From assembly GCA_938743325.2 (NCBI GenBank), contig OW568893.1, positions 1 through 64,000 on the forward strand: DNA of 64,000 bases. The letters are read 5' to 3'. The notes beneath the pieces are model-generated. The model saw only the letters and a list, made by a program, of their open reading frames with translations, had not been told where the DNA came from and did no database searches. The translations under genes and the position numbers were made by a program. The stretch is from Pycnococcus provasolii. Its lineage: Eukaryota > Chlorophyta > Pseudoscourfieldiophyceae > Pseudoscourfieldiales > Pycnococcaceae. Positions 1-8,505 of this stretch are shown here, piece after piece (position 1 is the stretch's first letter; each line of letters opens with the position of its first letter).

Positions 1-394
1 AACCCTAACCCTAACCCTAACCCTAACCCTAACCCTAACTAACCCTAACCCTAACCCTAACCCTAACCCTAACCCTAACCCTAACCCTAACCCTAACCCT
101 AACCCTAACCCTAACCCTAACCCTAACCCTAACCCTAACCCTAACCCTAACCCTAACCCTAACCCTAACCCTAACCCTAACCCTAACCCTAACCCTAACC
201 CTAACCCTAACCCTAACCCTAACCCTAACCCTAACCCTAACCCTAACCCTAACCCTACCAATCGTAACCCTAACCCTACCAATGGTAACCCTAACCCTAA
301 CCCTAACCCTACCAATCGTAACCCTAACCCTACCAATCGTAACCCTAACCCTAACCCTAACCCTAATGGTAACCCTAACCCTAACCCTAACCCC
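1..394. repeat. Left telomere, (CCCTAA)n
   Basis: The window starts with CCCTAA units in nearly perfect tandem, the orientation expected for the left end of a chromosome (G-rich strand is the minus strand). From about position 255 the array degenerates: blocks are broken by CCAATCGTAA, CCAATGGTAA and AATGGTAA variants, typical of the inner edge of a telomere. One shortened unit (AACTAACCC) lies near position 38. The six-base unit is TTAGGG, not the seven-base TTTAGGG of most green plants. The long Arg-Val reading frame here is only the repeat translated. Confidence 0.97.
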
Positions 395-410
395 AATTGC
401 CAGGCTGGCA
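395..410. repeat. Junction motif AATTGCCAGGCTGGCA, copy 1
   Basis: This 16-bp quasi-palindrome (TGCCAG-G-CTGGCA) sits exactly at the inner end of the telomere array. Identical copies occur at 1167-1182 and 11001-11016, with a variant at 1190-1205 (AATTGCCAGCCTAGCA). Each is next to telomere-like sequence. Confidence 0.8.
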
Positions 411-1166
411 GTGAATGGTGAAAGGTGAATGGTCATTTACTCATTTTCAGGATCATCTCTCATTTGTTGCTATTGCGGACGCTGCTGGCGCTGCGAGCGG
501 CAACACGACTGCTGAAGTCCCTGAGGCAGACGCATGCTCGCGCGGCGGCCGCCGTGATTCCGCGGTATTACTACGTCGAGGATCATGAATGAACAACATC
601 TTGTCCTATAACCTCAAGGTCAAACCATTCTCCCTTAAGGTCGCATCCCCCCTCCATGTAGGTTTCATGTTCGAAGATGTTGTTACATGGAGCTTACATG
701 AGTCTCACCAACAAGGGTTAGGCATCGCCCTCTTTGAGTCAAAGACCAAGAAAGCGCGCATGTTTCACAATCTTTTGTCTCATAAGTCATAACTATCTAT
801 CTAGGTGTTCGTTTTTACTGTTGCAGCGTGCTGGCAATCAGAATCCATCGCATTATTTACGACGTCATGTCGTCGGCCGCACGCACAATTGGATGTTGGC
901 GCTGTGATCCGCACGTTGAATGCTGCTTTGCAGATAGGGCATCTTTTGTCTCATAACTATCTATCTAGGTGTTCGTTTGACTCGATTTTTCGCTCAAACG
1001 GTCGCCCTTGAGGTGTTACGAGACACTATACAAGCATTTGTTAGCATCTTCAACCTCTGCATAGTAATGGATAACTTTAAAGTTGTGAAAGAAGCGTAAA
1101 TCCTTTGAAAACAAATCTTCCAAGATTCAGACTCTCGAATAACGATCAATGTAGGATCCCCATTCT
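411..1166. other. Subtelomeric stretch without a convincing gene
   Basis: Less GC-rich than the gene body. It contains one member of a 130-bp dispersed repeat (583-716) and a roughly 40-bp sequence (CTCATAACTATCTATCTAGG core) present twice, near 776-812 and 948-977. Short open frames here show no recognisable protein family or start context. Confidence 0.6.
583..716. repeat. Dispersed subtelomeric repeat, copy 1
   Basis: About 130 bp is shared with 10415-10545, with scattered substitutions and no large gap. Both copies contain a short ATG-led frame beginning MNNILSYNLKV, but the differences include several amino-acid changes, so there is no clear sign that it is protein coding. The copies are in the same orientation near the two ends of the 11-kb terminal block. 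Confidence 0.75.
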
Positions 1167-1232
1167 AATTGCCAGGCTGGCAAAACCCGAATTGCCAGCC
1201 TAGCAAGCCCTAACCCTAACCCTAACCCTCCC
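1167..1232. repeat. Two junction motifs plus short telomeric repeat
   Basis: AATTGCCAGGCTGGCA at 1167-1182 and its variant at 1190-1205 are followed at once by three CCCTAA units (about 1208-1228), then by the 22-bp satellite. This recapitulates the telomere-motif junction at 390-410. Confidence 0.8.
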
Positions 1233-1498
1233 CGGGGTTAGGTCTGACCCTCCGTTTGGTTAGGTCTGACCCTCCGTTTGGTTAGGTCTGACCCTCCGTT
1301 TGGTTAGGTCTGACCCTCCGTTTGGTTAGGTCTGACCCTCCGTTTGGTTAGGTCTGACCCTCCGTTTGGTTAGGTCTAACCCTCCCCGGGGTTAGGTCTA
1401 ACCCTCCCTTTGGTTAGGTCTGACCCTCCGTTTGGTTAGGTCTGACCCTCCGTTTGGTTAGGTCTGACCCTCCGTTTGGTTAGGTCTGACCCTCCGTC
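1233..1498. repeat. 22-bp telomere-like satellite, about 12 copies
   Basis: A tandem array with a strict 22-bp period: GGTTAGGTCTGACC followed by CTCCGTTT. One or two units in the middle (about 1371-1400) are variants reading GGGTTAGGTCTAACCC then TCCCCG. The variant unit is a head-to-head telomeric palindrome (GGGTTAG-GT-CTAACCC) and is the form seen in the related array at 10757-10842. Confidence 0.9.
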
Positions 1499-1878
1499 AG
1501 TCCCACACGTCGTTCGTATGTTGAAGCCTCTCCCCCGGAAATGTTCTTATCCTCGCACAACGGCAATGTGGACCAAACCCCTCAACGGCACCCTCTAACC
1601 GGCCCAACGGCCCCAGGAAACGGGATGCAGGGGAGCCCCCGGTCGACGGGTTTCCCACCCCGAGCCTGCTGCGCCAAACAAGTCGAAGCAGGACACGTCA
1701 TTTCCGCCTTAAGCGTGCCTTAAGCGTGTCTTAAGCGTGCCTTGGCGGCAAGCGCGCCTCCTCCCCCTCCTCCTCCACCGCGGCCGTCACCACAACAGCT
1801 TCGGCCACCGCCACAGCTTCTTCCGCCAGACACCGCCACCACCACCAGCAACGGCAGTCTCCCCAACAAGAGGCCAAC

Positions 1879-2025
1879 ATGCCTCTGAAGAGGCCTCGGA
1901 CGCGCGGGATGAGCGAGCAAGACGCGCGGCTGCTCGACTGTGAGATGGAAATAAGGGTTCAGAGAGAGGAGGTTGACAGCTTAAGAGCGGAGAACTTGCA
2001 GCTCAACAGCATGTGCCGCTGCTGA
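1879..2025 (+). CDS. Short coiled-coil (leucine-zipper-like) frame, 48 aa
   Basis: An ATG at 1879 opens a 48-residue frame with a basic start (MPLKRPRTRG) followed by a heptad-like acidic/Leu segment (EVDSLRAENLQLNS) resembling the zipper half of a bZIP protein. It ends in TGA at 2023-2025, exactly where the next plus-strand frame (ATG 2025) begins in another frame. It could be the first part of the gene at 2025-2516 separated by a frameshift or an unrecognised intron, or a chance frame. No transcription evidence is available from sequence alone. Confidence 0.3.
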   Translation: MPLKRPRTRGMSEQDARLLDCEMEIRVQREEVDSLRAENLQLNSMCRC

Positions 2026-2516
2026 TGGACGACCTTGCCACAGACGCGAGGTGCACAGCTGAGGTGCAACGCGCGAGGAGGCGTGTCATGTTCCAAAACG
2101 CGAAGGGCACCGACTTCTTCATGGAGGAAAGGAACAAGGCACTGAAGGGAGTGCTTGGCTCGAGCACGCAGCGAGCGTGGGAGATATCGTCGAAGTGTTT
2201 CGACGATCTGTGCGACATGCGCACGGCGCTCAGCAAGTCAGTGAAGCGACTTGCGTCGAGGTGGAGGGAGCGAAGCAGCGCACCGCATACGGCGGAGGGG
2301 ATTCGTCAAGCAGCATGTGCATTGCGACAAATACCGAAGGTGTACGCCGTGCGCGCCGAGGGTGAGCGGCGGATTCGTGAAGCGGCTACCGTATACCTGT
2401 CTGGCGAGGTTGTTCGGTGCGGCCAAGCTGTCGCGATTACGGACAGTGAGTGTATAACTGACTTTGACGAAGAGGCGTTTCTGAAACGAATGAACGAGCT
2501 ACTGTCAAGACAATAA
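2025..2516 (+). CDS. Hypothetical protein, charged, 163 aa
   Basis: I do not recognise this protein. From the ATG at 2025 (MDDLATDAR) it is mostly helical and charged, with runs such as VQRARRRVMFQNAK and an acidic end (TDFDEEAFLKRMNELLSRQ). It directly follows, in another frame, a 48-aa zipper-like segment at 1879-2025. Together they would read as a coiled-coil protein, so the pair may be one subtelomeric gene that has lost frame. There is no reading-frame support from a paralogue in this window. Confidence 0.4.
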   Translation: MDDLATDARCTAEVQRARRRVMFQNAKGTDFFMEERNKALKGVLGSSTQRAWEISSKCFDDLCDMRTALSKSVKRLASRWRERSSAPHTAEGIRQAACALRQIPKVYAVRAEGERRIREAATVYLSGEVVRCGQAVAITDSECITDFDEEAFLKRMNELLSRQ

Positions 2517-2587
2517 GTAAGTAAATTAATAAGTACCATTACACTTCAAAAAATTATCTTTCGCTTGTAAAAAAGTTGCTTCAACTA

Positions 2588-2616
2588 TTTTTTTTTTTAC
2601 AAAAAAAAAAAAAAAA
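2588..2616. repeat. T-run/A-run foldback
   Basis: An 11-base T run is followed, after AC, by an A run of about 16 bases. The two runs can pair as an AT hairpin just downstream of the 163-aa frame. It may equally be two independent homopolymers. Confidence 0.5.
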
Positions 2617-2708
2617 CTTCTCCAAGCGCTCCACTCACTCGTCCCAGTCCTCTTCGTCTTCGTCTTCGCGTTCCTCTTCCTTTTCTTTTTCCTCTTCCAC
2701 TTCTTCTT

Positions 2709-2957
2709 TCACAACAGCACGTACAAGGTACTTTCGTTTCCGTGCTGGCCGCACGGCCCGTCCATGCTAAAGAGTTCGACGTCGTCGTCGAGCACACCCC
2801 CCGCAGCCACTACGCTCAACACCTGAACCCCTTTCATGCTCTCGTACGCTCTCGCAGCGTCGCGCACCTTTGCCCCATAAGGCAACCAAACTTGAGTGTC
2901 AGAGTTTGCGCGCAGACTCTTGACGTGAACACCATAAAAACTCAAGGTAATGTCCAT
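2709..2957 (-). CDS. Small hypothetical protein, 82 aa
   Basis: From the ATG at 2957 the minus strand encodes 82 residues beginning MDITLSFYGVHVKSLRAN and ending STLYVLL. The alternation of beta-like segments with a short helix (VRDAARAYESMKG) is compatible with a ubiquitin-like fold, but this is only an impression; no motif fixes it. The frame stays open upstream to 3104 through the GGGCGTGGTCG repeat, which I take as non-coding. It could also be a remnant exon. Confidence 0.3.
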   Translation of the reverse strand: MDITLSFYGVHVKSLRANSDTQVWLPYGAKVRDAARAYESMKGVQVLSVVAAGGVLDDDVELFSMDGPCGQHGNESTLYVLL

Positions 2958-3207
2958 TATTGAAATGCCGAAGTTGGAATGAGTAACAACCCACTTACAA
3001 ACCGCCCGAAACCTGCCCTCCCGACACAAAACAAACCACTCGGGCGTGGTCGGGCAGTCGGGCGTGTTCGGGCGTGGTCGGGCAGGTCTCTCCCTTCTCC
3101 ACACATTCTCTCCCTTCTCCGCTCACCAACAACATCGTATCTCCTCTCTTTTTCCCCGTTACTAATCGAGTAGAGGGGGGGTTCAAGTCAGTAGTACTCC
3201 CCCGTTA
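2958..3207. other. GC-rich CGGGCGTGGTCGGGCA repeats and CTCCC tracts
   Basis: Positions 3045-3086 hold four related copies of CGGGCGTGGTCGGGCA. The same unit recurs at 7196-7246. Two copies of TCTCCCTTCTCC follow (3088-3119). No gene is visible. Confidence 0.6.
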
Positions 3208-3465
3208 AGTACTACCAAGGGGAGATAACATGGGGAGGCAAGCTCCCAACCCCTCCGTTATGGCTCTTCCAGGGCCGCCCCAGATTCGGGGTTCCACCTG
3301 TTGGAGAGTAAAACTTGTACATGGATGCAAGGCCGGAATAGAATGGTCTGCCAGGGGCCCCAGGCAGAGTGCCCCAGGCCCGCGGCCCCTGACTCCTCAC
3401 TCTCCAACAGGTGGAACCCCGAAAAGGGAGCTTGCCTCCCCATGTTATCTCCCCTTGGTACTACT
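3208..3465. repeat. Foldback element with two nested inverted repeats
   Basis: The outer arms 3208-3247 and 3426-3465 are inverted copies matching at 39 of 40 positions. The inner arms 3287-3309 and 3399-3421 are perfect 23-bp inverted copies. Between the inner arms lies a further near-palindrome (CTGCCAGGGGCCCCAGGCAG, about 3350-3369). The layout suggests a foldback or MITE-like DNA element with no coding capacity, or a palindromic rearrangement. No clear target-site duplication is visible next to the arms. Confidence 0.85.
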
Positions 3466-3811
3466 ACCAGCTCCAGACCGAAATGGTCGAGCCCGACTCC
3501 TTTGATCGAGTCGAAGCCCCCCCCGCTTCCTCCTCCCGGCAACCCGGATCCCTCTCATGAATCGCAGGGCGAAGCCTGCAACGGGCACTCTATAATAGTT
3601 AGACTAGTCTATGCAAAGTGCACTACAGTATGCCTTGCCAGAGTGGCGAGGGGGGAGGCTGAAAAAAAAATCAAAAGGGGGGGGGCCTGTTTCACTACCC
3701 GGGTAACCTTTACCTTTAGACGCCACACGTTCGGCTGACTCTCCTAAGGGTACACGACACGACACAGCCATCGACATCTGAAATCCGACACATCGTTAAC
3801 TCGTGTAGGGT
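3466..3811. other. Intergenic, no gene seen
   Basis: Contains C-rich and A/G homopolymer runs (3516-3545, 3661-3687). It forms the upstream region of the plus-strand gene starting at 3812. Nothing else recognised. Confidence 0.5.
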
Positions 3812-4891
3812 ATGAGGTGTGAACCATCTTCAATGACAAAACGGCACCACCACGCGCGGAATGATGATGACGTCCTAGAGGACGCAGCGTTGCTAAGTGC
3901 ACTCGCGTTACCTCCTGAAGGTAGCGCAGGCCGTGACCACCCGACTGTTTCAAGACCTCCCGTAAATCCCGGACAAAAGGCTGGTCAGGTGCGGAAGCGT
4001 AAGACAACGCAACACGCCGCTGGGGTGCTGAAAACTCACGCTGACTTGCCTTTCCATGACGTGGAGAACCTTGTGCAAGCGTTGAGGCTGAGGAGACAAT
4101 CGACGAATGCAAACACATCACCTCTTACCAGCACCCAGCTCACCATAGCCGGTGCCTTCGCGGCTGTGGCGCGGGAGTGCGCTCACACCCTTCGCATGCC
4201 GCAACGACCTGGCCCGACTCCAAAAGATGTGTACGCACCACGTGTTTCAGCGCTCAGTGTGATCGAGGGCGAGGTGGGAAAAGTTAATTGCGGCGCTCCT
4301 AGGCACGCGTCTTTGAATACCACGTGCAAGGAGGACGTGTACGTGGTTTTTGTTGCTAGCACAGACGGAACCTCGCCGCCACTTGTGCTATTAGACGAAG
4401 ATAAAAGCGATGTGAACATCAAAGAGGAGCTCGCGGATTTCCTTCCAGCTGAGCGGGTAGGTGGCATCGTCGAACAGTGCAAAGGTCGAGGATACGACCC
4501 GTTAATCATCCTGCCTCTTGCAAGGCTGTTTTCGCTTATGCGACCTGCTTGCGAGGGGAAAATGTCGCGCGGCGACGTCCTCGTAGTGCGCGGCGACATT
4601 ATCACGGTACCAAGGAATACATCTCCTCTGATATCATTCACGCTCCGTTACTATGCGAAGGAAAGTGTAGGTTCAGATGAGCGTTCAAGCATATTTTTTT
4701 CCGAACAAACGGGCATTCGCACCGAATACGTGTACCCTTGCACGGTTCTTTCTGACATTATGAACGGGCACGTCATGGTGGACCAGTACATGGGACTGTA
4801 CAACTTGTACTGGGACAGTCAAATCGGACCAAAATCCCAGCCGGTAGTTATTTTTGCCGACGCGCAGACACCGTGTAGTAGGGTTGTATGA
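3812..4891 (+). CDS. Unrecognised subtelomeric protein, 359 aa
   Basis: An intact 359-codon frame from ATG 3812 (a second in-frame ATG is at 3833). I cannot assign a family. The N-terminal third is polar and basic (KKR-rich, disordered looking); the C-terminal two thirds alternate hydrophobic strands and loops. The stretch SRGDVLVVRGDIITVP followed by ISFTLRYY resembles the last beta-hairpins of double-stranded beta-helix proteins, but the metal-binding His and the Arg expected for an active 2-oxoglutarate dioxygenase are not in place. It converges on the 661-aa gene at 4947-6932, with 55 bp between stops, so the two look like a linked pair. Confidence 0.6.
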   Translation: MRCEPSSMTKRHHHARNDDDVLEDAALLSALALPPEGSAGRDHPTVSRPPVNPGQKAGQVRKRKTTQHAAGVLKTHADLPFHDVENLVQALRLRRQSTNANTSPLTSTQLTIAGAFAAVARECAHTLRMPQRPGPTPKDVYAPRVSALSVIEGEVGKVNCGAPRHASLNTTCKEDVYVVFVASTDGTSPPLVLLDEDKSDVNIKEELADFLPAERVGGIVEQCKGRGYDPLIILPLARLFSLMRPACEGKMSRGDVLVVRGDIITVPRNTSPLISFTLRYYAKESVGSDERSSIFFSEQTGIRTEYVYPCTVLSDIMNGHVMVDQYMGLYNLYWDSQIGPKSQPVVIFADAQTPCSRVV

Positions 4892-4946
4892 TTTAAGTTG
4901 AAAGTAACCAGATTTCGTATGACAAACACGTACGTGACATCCACCG

Positions 4947-6932
4947 TCATCTTTCCCCGACGTTTTTGTTCACCGGAACCCACACGAACGGAGGGTCGAA
5001 GAGTTTGTACGCCTCAGCGGCACACACGACCGTCTCGTGACGTGAAACCTCGTCTAGCACCTTCACACTTGGACGGTAGTCCGAGTGGTCAAAGAATAGC
5101 TCGGTTATTCGGCGACTCGTGCCACAGCGGACGTCGATAGGTGCCCTCCCTAGCAGCTTGTAGAAGTCAAGACGCGTGGGCACTTGCGACAAAGATAGCA
5201 GTGTTTCCTCGTCGATGGTGAGCCGGTGGTATGCGTCCGGGTGTGCCTCGCCGCGAGTAGTCGCCTCGAGCTTCAGAGCCTTCCTTCGCGCCGACTTGGC
5301 GCCAGTCTTGCAAAGTTTTCTTCCATGTGCCACCGCGGCTGCTATCATCACGGCTAGCATGCGTGGGATATGATTTATACCAAGAGCCCTGCGCACGACG
5401 AGAAATGCGACTAGCAACGCACGTCGAGCATCGAGCGTCGACGCGTCAAGCATTACCTTCACCGCGCTCTCCGACCGGCTGAGGCAATCGTCGTCGTGAG
5501 TCACGCGCCATAATACACCAGGCGCCCTCAGCCACAACGGCCCACTGTCAAGTAGCATACCTCCCTTGTTATCACCTGCTGTGCCGTTGTTAAAAAAGGT
5601 TAGTCGTACCACATCAGGGGCGCCGGTGGCCTCCACGCCGAAGTGGTAGAAACGGGCATTAAAAATTGCCACGTCTCCATCCCGCATTGGAACGACGACC
5701 ATGTCTGGTAGAAACAAGACAAGGTAGCGAAGCACTTTGGAAGGATCTTCTGGAGCATGGCGAGCAACCACTGACATGACAGCGCGCGTCTTGTCGCGCT
5801 TGTCGTAGTGGATGACAGGATGGGACGTCGATGACGTCGATGATGGAACCTCAAACGCTATGGCGTCATATCCAACATCGCCAACCTGAATGCGCCCACT
5901 CACGGCGGCAAGACAAGGACGACGCGCGAGGTCACGTGAGCGTTGCAACGCAAGCTCTGGGGCAAGCGTCGCATCGCCACGAAGGGCGCAACCCAACAAG
6001 GTGCACGCGGCACTCCGCGCATTTCGGCGCACTGTTCCGGTTGCTTCCAAGCTTCCCTTGTACTTGCCTGCGTACCGCGGTTTGGTACCAAGGTTTTCCT
6101 CTGCAACATCAGGTTTCGCAACGCCTGCCCCGCGGATGCCCATGAACGCAGAGCACTCCCGGTACTCGTTGCCACCGTTCGGCGCACTGTAGCACGAGGT
6201 TAAGCCTGAGCTGTCCTCCACGAACTTGTGTAGGGCATGACGTTCCCTGCTTCCTAGTTTCAGTGTGGAACGCACAAGCTTAACTTCCGCGCTATCTGGA
6301 CAGTCGTTGTCGTACCGTCCTTGTCGTACGTTATCCACGTAACCCCGGACTCCAGATGCAAACTTCGGAATCTTTATCTTGACAGCGCGCCGCTCGTTGC
6401 ATGGGTCGTACATAATAAGCCTTTTTTGCGGCGGACAGCCCGGCTGTGCTGGCGGTGCTTGCAGTGGTTGTGCTGGCGGCGCTGGCAGTGGTTGTGCTCG
6501 AGGTGCTGGCAGTGGTGGTAATGGCTCTACTGCTTCTGCTGGCTGTGGTGACTGTGCGGCCGGTGGCGGTTGCGGCTGTGCTGGCTGTGATTGCTGTGCT
6601 GGTGGTGGCAGTGCTCGCAGTGCGGCCGGTGACGGTGGCGGCTGTGCTGGCGGTGCTTGCAGTGGTTGTGCTGGCGGTGCTGGCAGTGGTTGTGCTCGAG
6701 GTGCTGGCAGTGGTGGTAATGGCTCTACTGCTTCTGCTGGCTGTGGTGACTGTGCGGCCGGTGGCGGTTGCGGCTGTGCTGGCTGTGATTGCTGTGCTGG
6801 TGGTGGCAGTGCTAGCTGTGCGCCAAATAACGGTGGCGGCTGTGCTGGCGGTGCTTGCAGTGGTTGTGCTGGCGACGGAACTGGGATGACGTAGTCGGCG
6901 CCGCACGTGTGCGGCTTCGACTGCGTGACCAT
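4947..6932 (-). CDS. Subtelomeric protein, Pro/Gln-rich repeats plus possible 2OG-Fe(II) dioxygenase fold, 661 aa
   Basis: Residues 1-165 are Pro/Gln/Ala-rich and include a 66-residue tandem duplication (DNA period 198 bp, about 6440-6860). Residues 170-661 look globular. Within them HYD (375-377), a conserved-looking GDVAIFNARFYHFG (distal His about 430) and VVRLTFF (Arg about 443) reproduce the HxD...H...R order and the 13-residue H-to-R spacing of 2-oxoglutarate/Fe(II) dioxygenases, including TET/JBP-like enzymes. LVLFLPDMVVVPMRDGD just before it fits the usual beta strand and turn. That is inference from pattern; no overall family match is claimed. The start is the first ATG (MVTQSKPHTC). 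The gene converges on the 359-aa gene. It may be cargo of an unidentified mobile element or a subtelomeric gene family. Confidence 0.65.
   Translation of the reverse strand: MVTQSKPHTCGADYVIPVPSPAQPLQAPPAQPPPLFGAQLALPPPAQQSQPAQPQPPPAAQSPQPAEAVEPLPPLPAPRAQPLPAPPAQPLQAPPAQPPPSPAALRALPPPAQQSQPAQPQPPPAAQSPQPAEAVEPLPPLPAPRAQPLPAPPAQPLQAPPAQPGCPPQKRLIMYDPCNERRAVKIKIPKFASGVRGYVDNVRQGRYDNDCPDSAEVKLVRSTLKLGSRERHALHKFVEDSSGLTSCYSAPNGGNEYRECSAFMGIRGAGVAKPDVAEENLGTKPRYAGKYKGSLEATGTVRRNARSAACTLLGCALRGDATLAPELALQRSRDLARRPCLAAVSGRIQVGDVGYDAIAFEVPSSTSSTSHPVIHYDKRDKTRAVMSVVARHAPEDPSKVLRYLVLFLPDMVVVPMRDGDVAIFNARFYHFGVEATGAPDVVRLTFFNNGTAGDNKGGMLLDSGPLWLRAPGVLWRVTHDDDCLSRSESAVKVMLDASTLDARRALLVAFLVVRRALGINHIPRMLAVMIAAAVAHGRKLCKTGAKSARRKALKLEATTRGEAHPDAYHRLTIDEETLLSLSQVPTRLDFYKLLGRAPIDVRCGTSRRITELFFDHSDYRPSVKVLDEVSRHETVVCAAEAYKLFDPPFVWVPVNKNVGER
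6440..6860. repeat. 198-bp tandem duplication inside the 661-aa gene
   Basis: Two near-identical copies of a GC-rich 198-bp unit, for example CTCGAGGTGCTGG at 6497 and again at 6695, with a partial third. The period is a multiple of three, so the duplication lengthens the Pro/Gln-rich N-terminus by 66 residues without breaking the frame. Confidence 0.9.
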
Positions 6933-7255
6933 AAATTTGTATGGGCCATGCGGCCCTTGCCTTACAAAGGCAACGCAGAACGAGCACCTGGCAGCACGCT
7001 GAAATGGGCGAAGAAGATAAAAACAAGAGATGGCGATAAGTTAAGGCTAGGGCGGTCTAAGGAAACTCGGGAGGGGGGGGGCGAGGGGGGACCTCCCCCC
7101 TCGCCCCCGGGGCTTAAACCAAGGGGAGATACGCCTAACCTCCCTAAAGGCACAGTACGAGCCCGACCTAACAACCCCCCTTTAGCAACCCACTCGGGCA
7201 CTCGGGCGTGGTCGGGCACTCGGGCGTGGTCGGGCGTGGTCGGGTAGTCGGTAGG
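6933..7255. other. Upstream of the 661-aa gene; G/C runs and CGGGCGTGGTCGGGCA repeats
   Basis: Homopolymer-rich 7071-7110 (GGGGGGGG...CCTCCCCCC) and, at 7196-7246, further copies of the GC-rich repeat found at 3045-3086. No gene seen. Confidence 0.5.
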
Positions 7256-7485
7256 ACGGGATCAACGGTGCTTTTGTACTCGGGAAATCGGGACAAGGTT
7301 TTGGCCCGGGACAAGGTTTTGTCAGCCCCCTTCCTACCCAGACGCATTTCGCCACAACAGAGCCATGGCCCATGGACCCGCTCGCGCAGGGCACCGGTCC
7401 CCAAACGTTAGGGCACCGGTCCCAAAGGTTAGGGCACCGGTCCCCAAGCTAGTTTGGGTAGGTTTATGACCAGCCAATGCCACTT
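7256..7485. repeat. 230-bp subtelomeric duplication, copy 1
   Basis: Matches 9140-9369 at a constant offset of 1884 bp with only about one difference seen. It contains two CGGGACAAGGTTTTG units and ends with three GTTAGGGCACCGGTCC units. No coding evidence. Confidence 0.92.
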
Positions 7486-7508
7486 CGCCTCGACCATTTT
7501 TCTGTTAT

Positions 7509-7545
7509 AAACCTAACCCTAACCCTAACCCTAACCCTAACCTAA
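7509..7545. repeat. Interstitial telomeric repeat
   Basis: About five CCCTAA units in the same orientation as the terminal telomere, ending with an AACCTAACTGG variant. Confidence 0.9.
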
Positions 7546-8505
7546 CTGGCCTTCTCGACCAAATTCCCGACCATTTCACTATACCCACGAAATCCATTTC
7601 ACTATACCCAGGAGCTCCTTCTAATCCCCCACTATCTAATCCCCCCCCCCCCCTCCCCGGGAATTTCTCTGTCCTCCCCGACCAAACATAACCAGAGTTA
7701 CTCTCCCTCCCCATTCACATTCCCATCCTGGATTTCTATGGCGCCGTCGTCGCGCGCCTCGTGCTGCTGTGTGCCCTGGATGCGCTTTCAGCTGCTGCGA
7801 GCTGCTGAAACCTCACATGTACTTGGTGTCGTACCCGTTTTGCGCCACCACCTCGGCTAGAACGTTTTCAAGATGCAGTACGTAGTTGTTGATGTCCCAC
7901 CATCCTTTTTCCGGCACTTCCTTTCCACTACGCGCGTAGACTCGTAGAGTAGGCCCACTTTGCGAGTCGCGCGCGTGTCGCGTAGTCGCGCGAAGGTAGC
8001 ATGGGCGGTGTCATGGCGTAGCAAGAGTTCTTACCTAAACGAACGAGCCCGAGATGCTAAGCATTGAGCTCCATTGGCGCCGCGCATGCCCCATTGCGCG
8101 TGCTGAAGGGCGCTGCGGATGGCGCCATGTTGGGCGTCTCGGAGGGAGCCTCGGGGAGAGCGCTGAGAGGCGGCAGGTGCTTCGCCGTGGCAACGCGAGC
8201 CGCAACCTCGTTCGCAAACGCCGCGTACGCCTGCTCGAGCGTTCGTCCCGTCGCTGCCCACGCGTGCATATATAGGTGATATCGGATAGCAGAGAGGAGA
8301 GCCCGAAGAGAGGGCGAGCCCGAGGGTCCAGACGGACCTTCGAATAAAAACCTGTATGCAGGGGATCCGTCACTGGATCCTTCCCCTAGTCGAGGAAATT
8401 TTTTTTCCACCGGGGATCCCGGTCGTTGCTGGGAGGCGTATGTGGAGCCGGCGGGCCACCACCGCTGCCACCGCCGCCGCCGCCGCCGACCCTGCCGCCG
8501 ACGAC
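7546..8505. other. Subtelomeric stretch, possible minus-strand remnant at 8057-8350
   Basis: No convincing gene. On the minus strand 8057-8545 is open. Its later half (about 8057-8330) reads like a helical protein (LRALLSAIRYHLYMHAWAAT, then ALEQ-type helices), while its start overlaps the chromodomain-like DNA. I cannot assign it. It may be a decayed part of the same remnant as the chromodomain segments to its right. Confidence 0.35.

Noticed and set aside
35-436. Open frame of alternating Arg and Val on the minus strand
   Set aside because: It is the telomere repeat read as codons; no gene.
6379-6894. Plus-strand Gly/Cys/Ala-rich and Val/Leu/Ala-rich frames opposite the 661-aa gene
   Set aside because: They are shadows of the Pro/Gln-coding 198-bp repeats on the minus strand.
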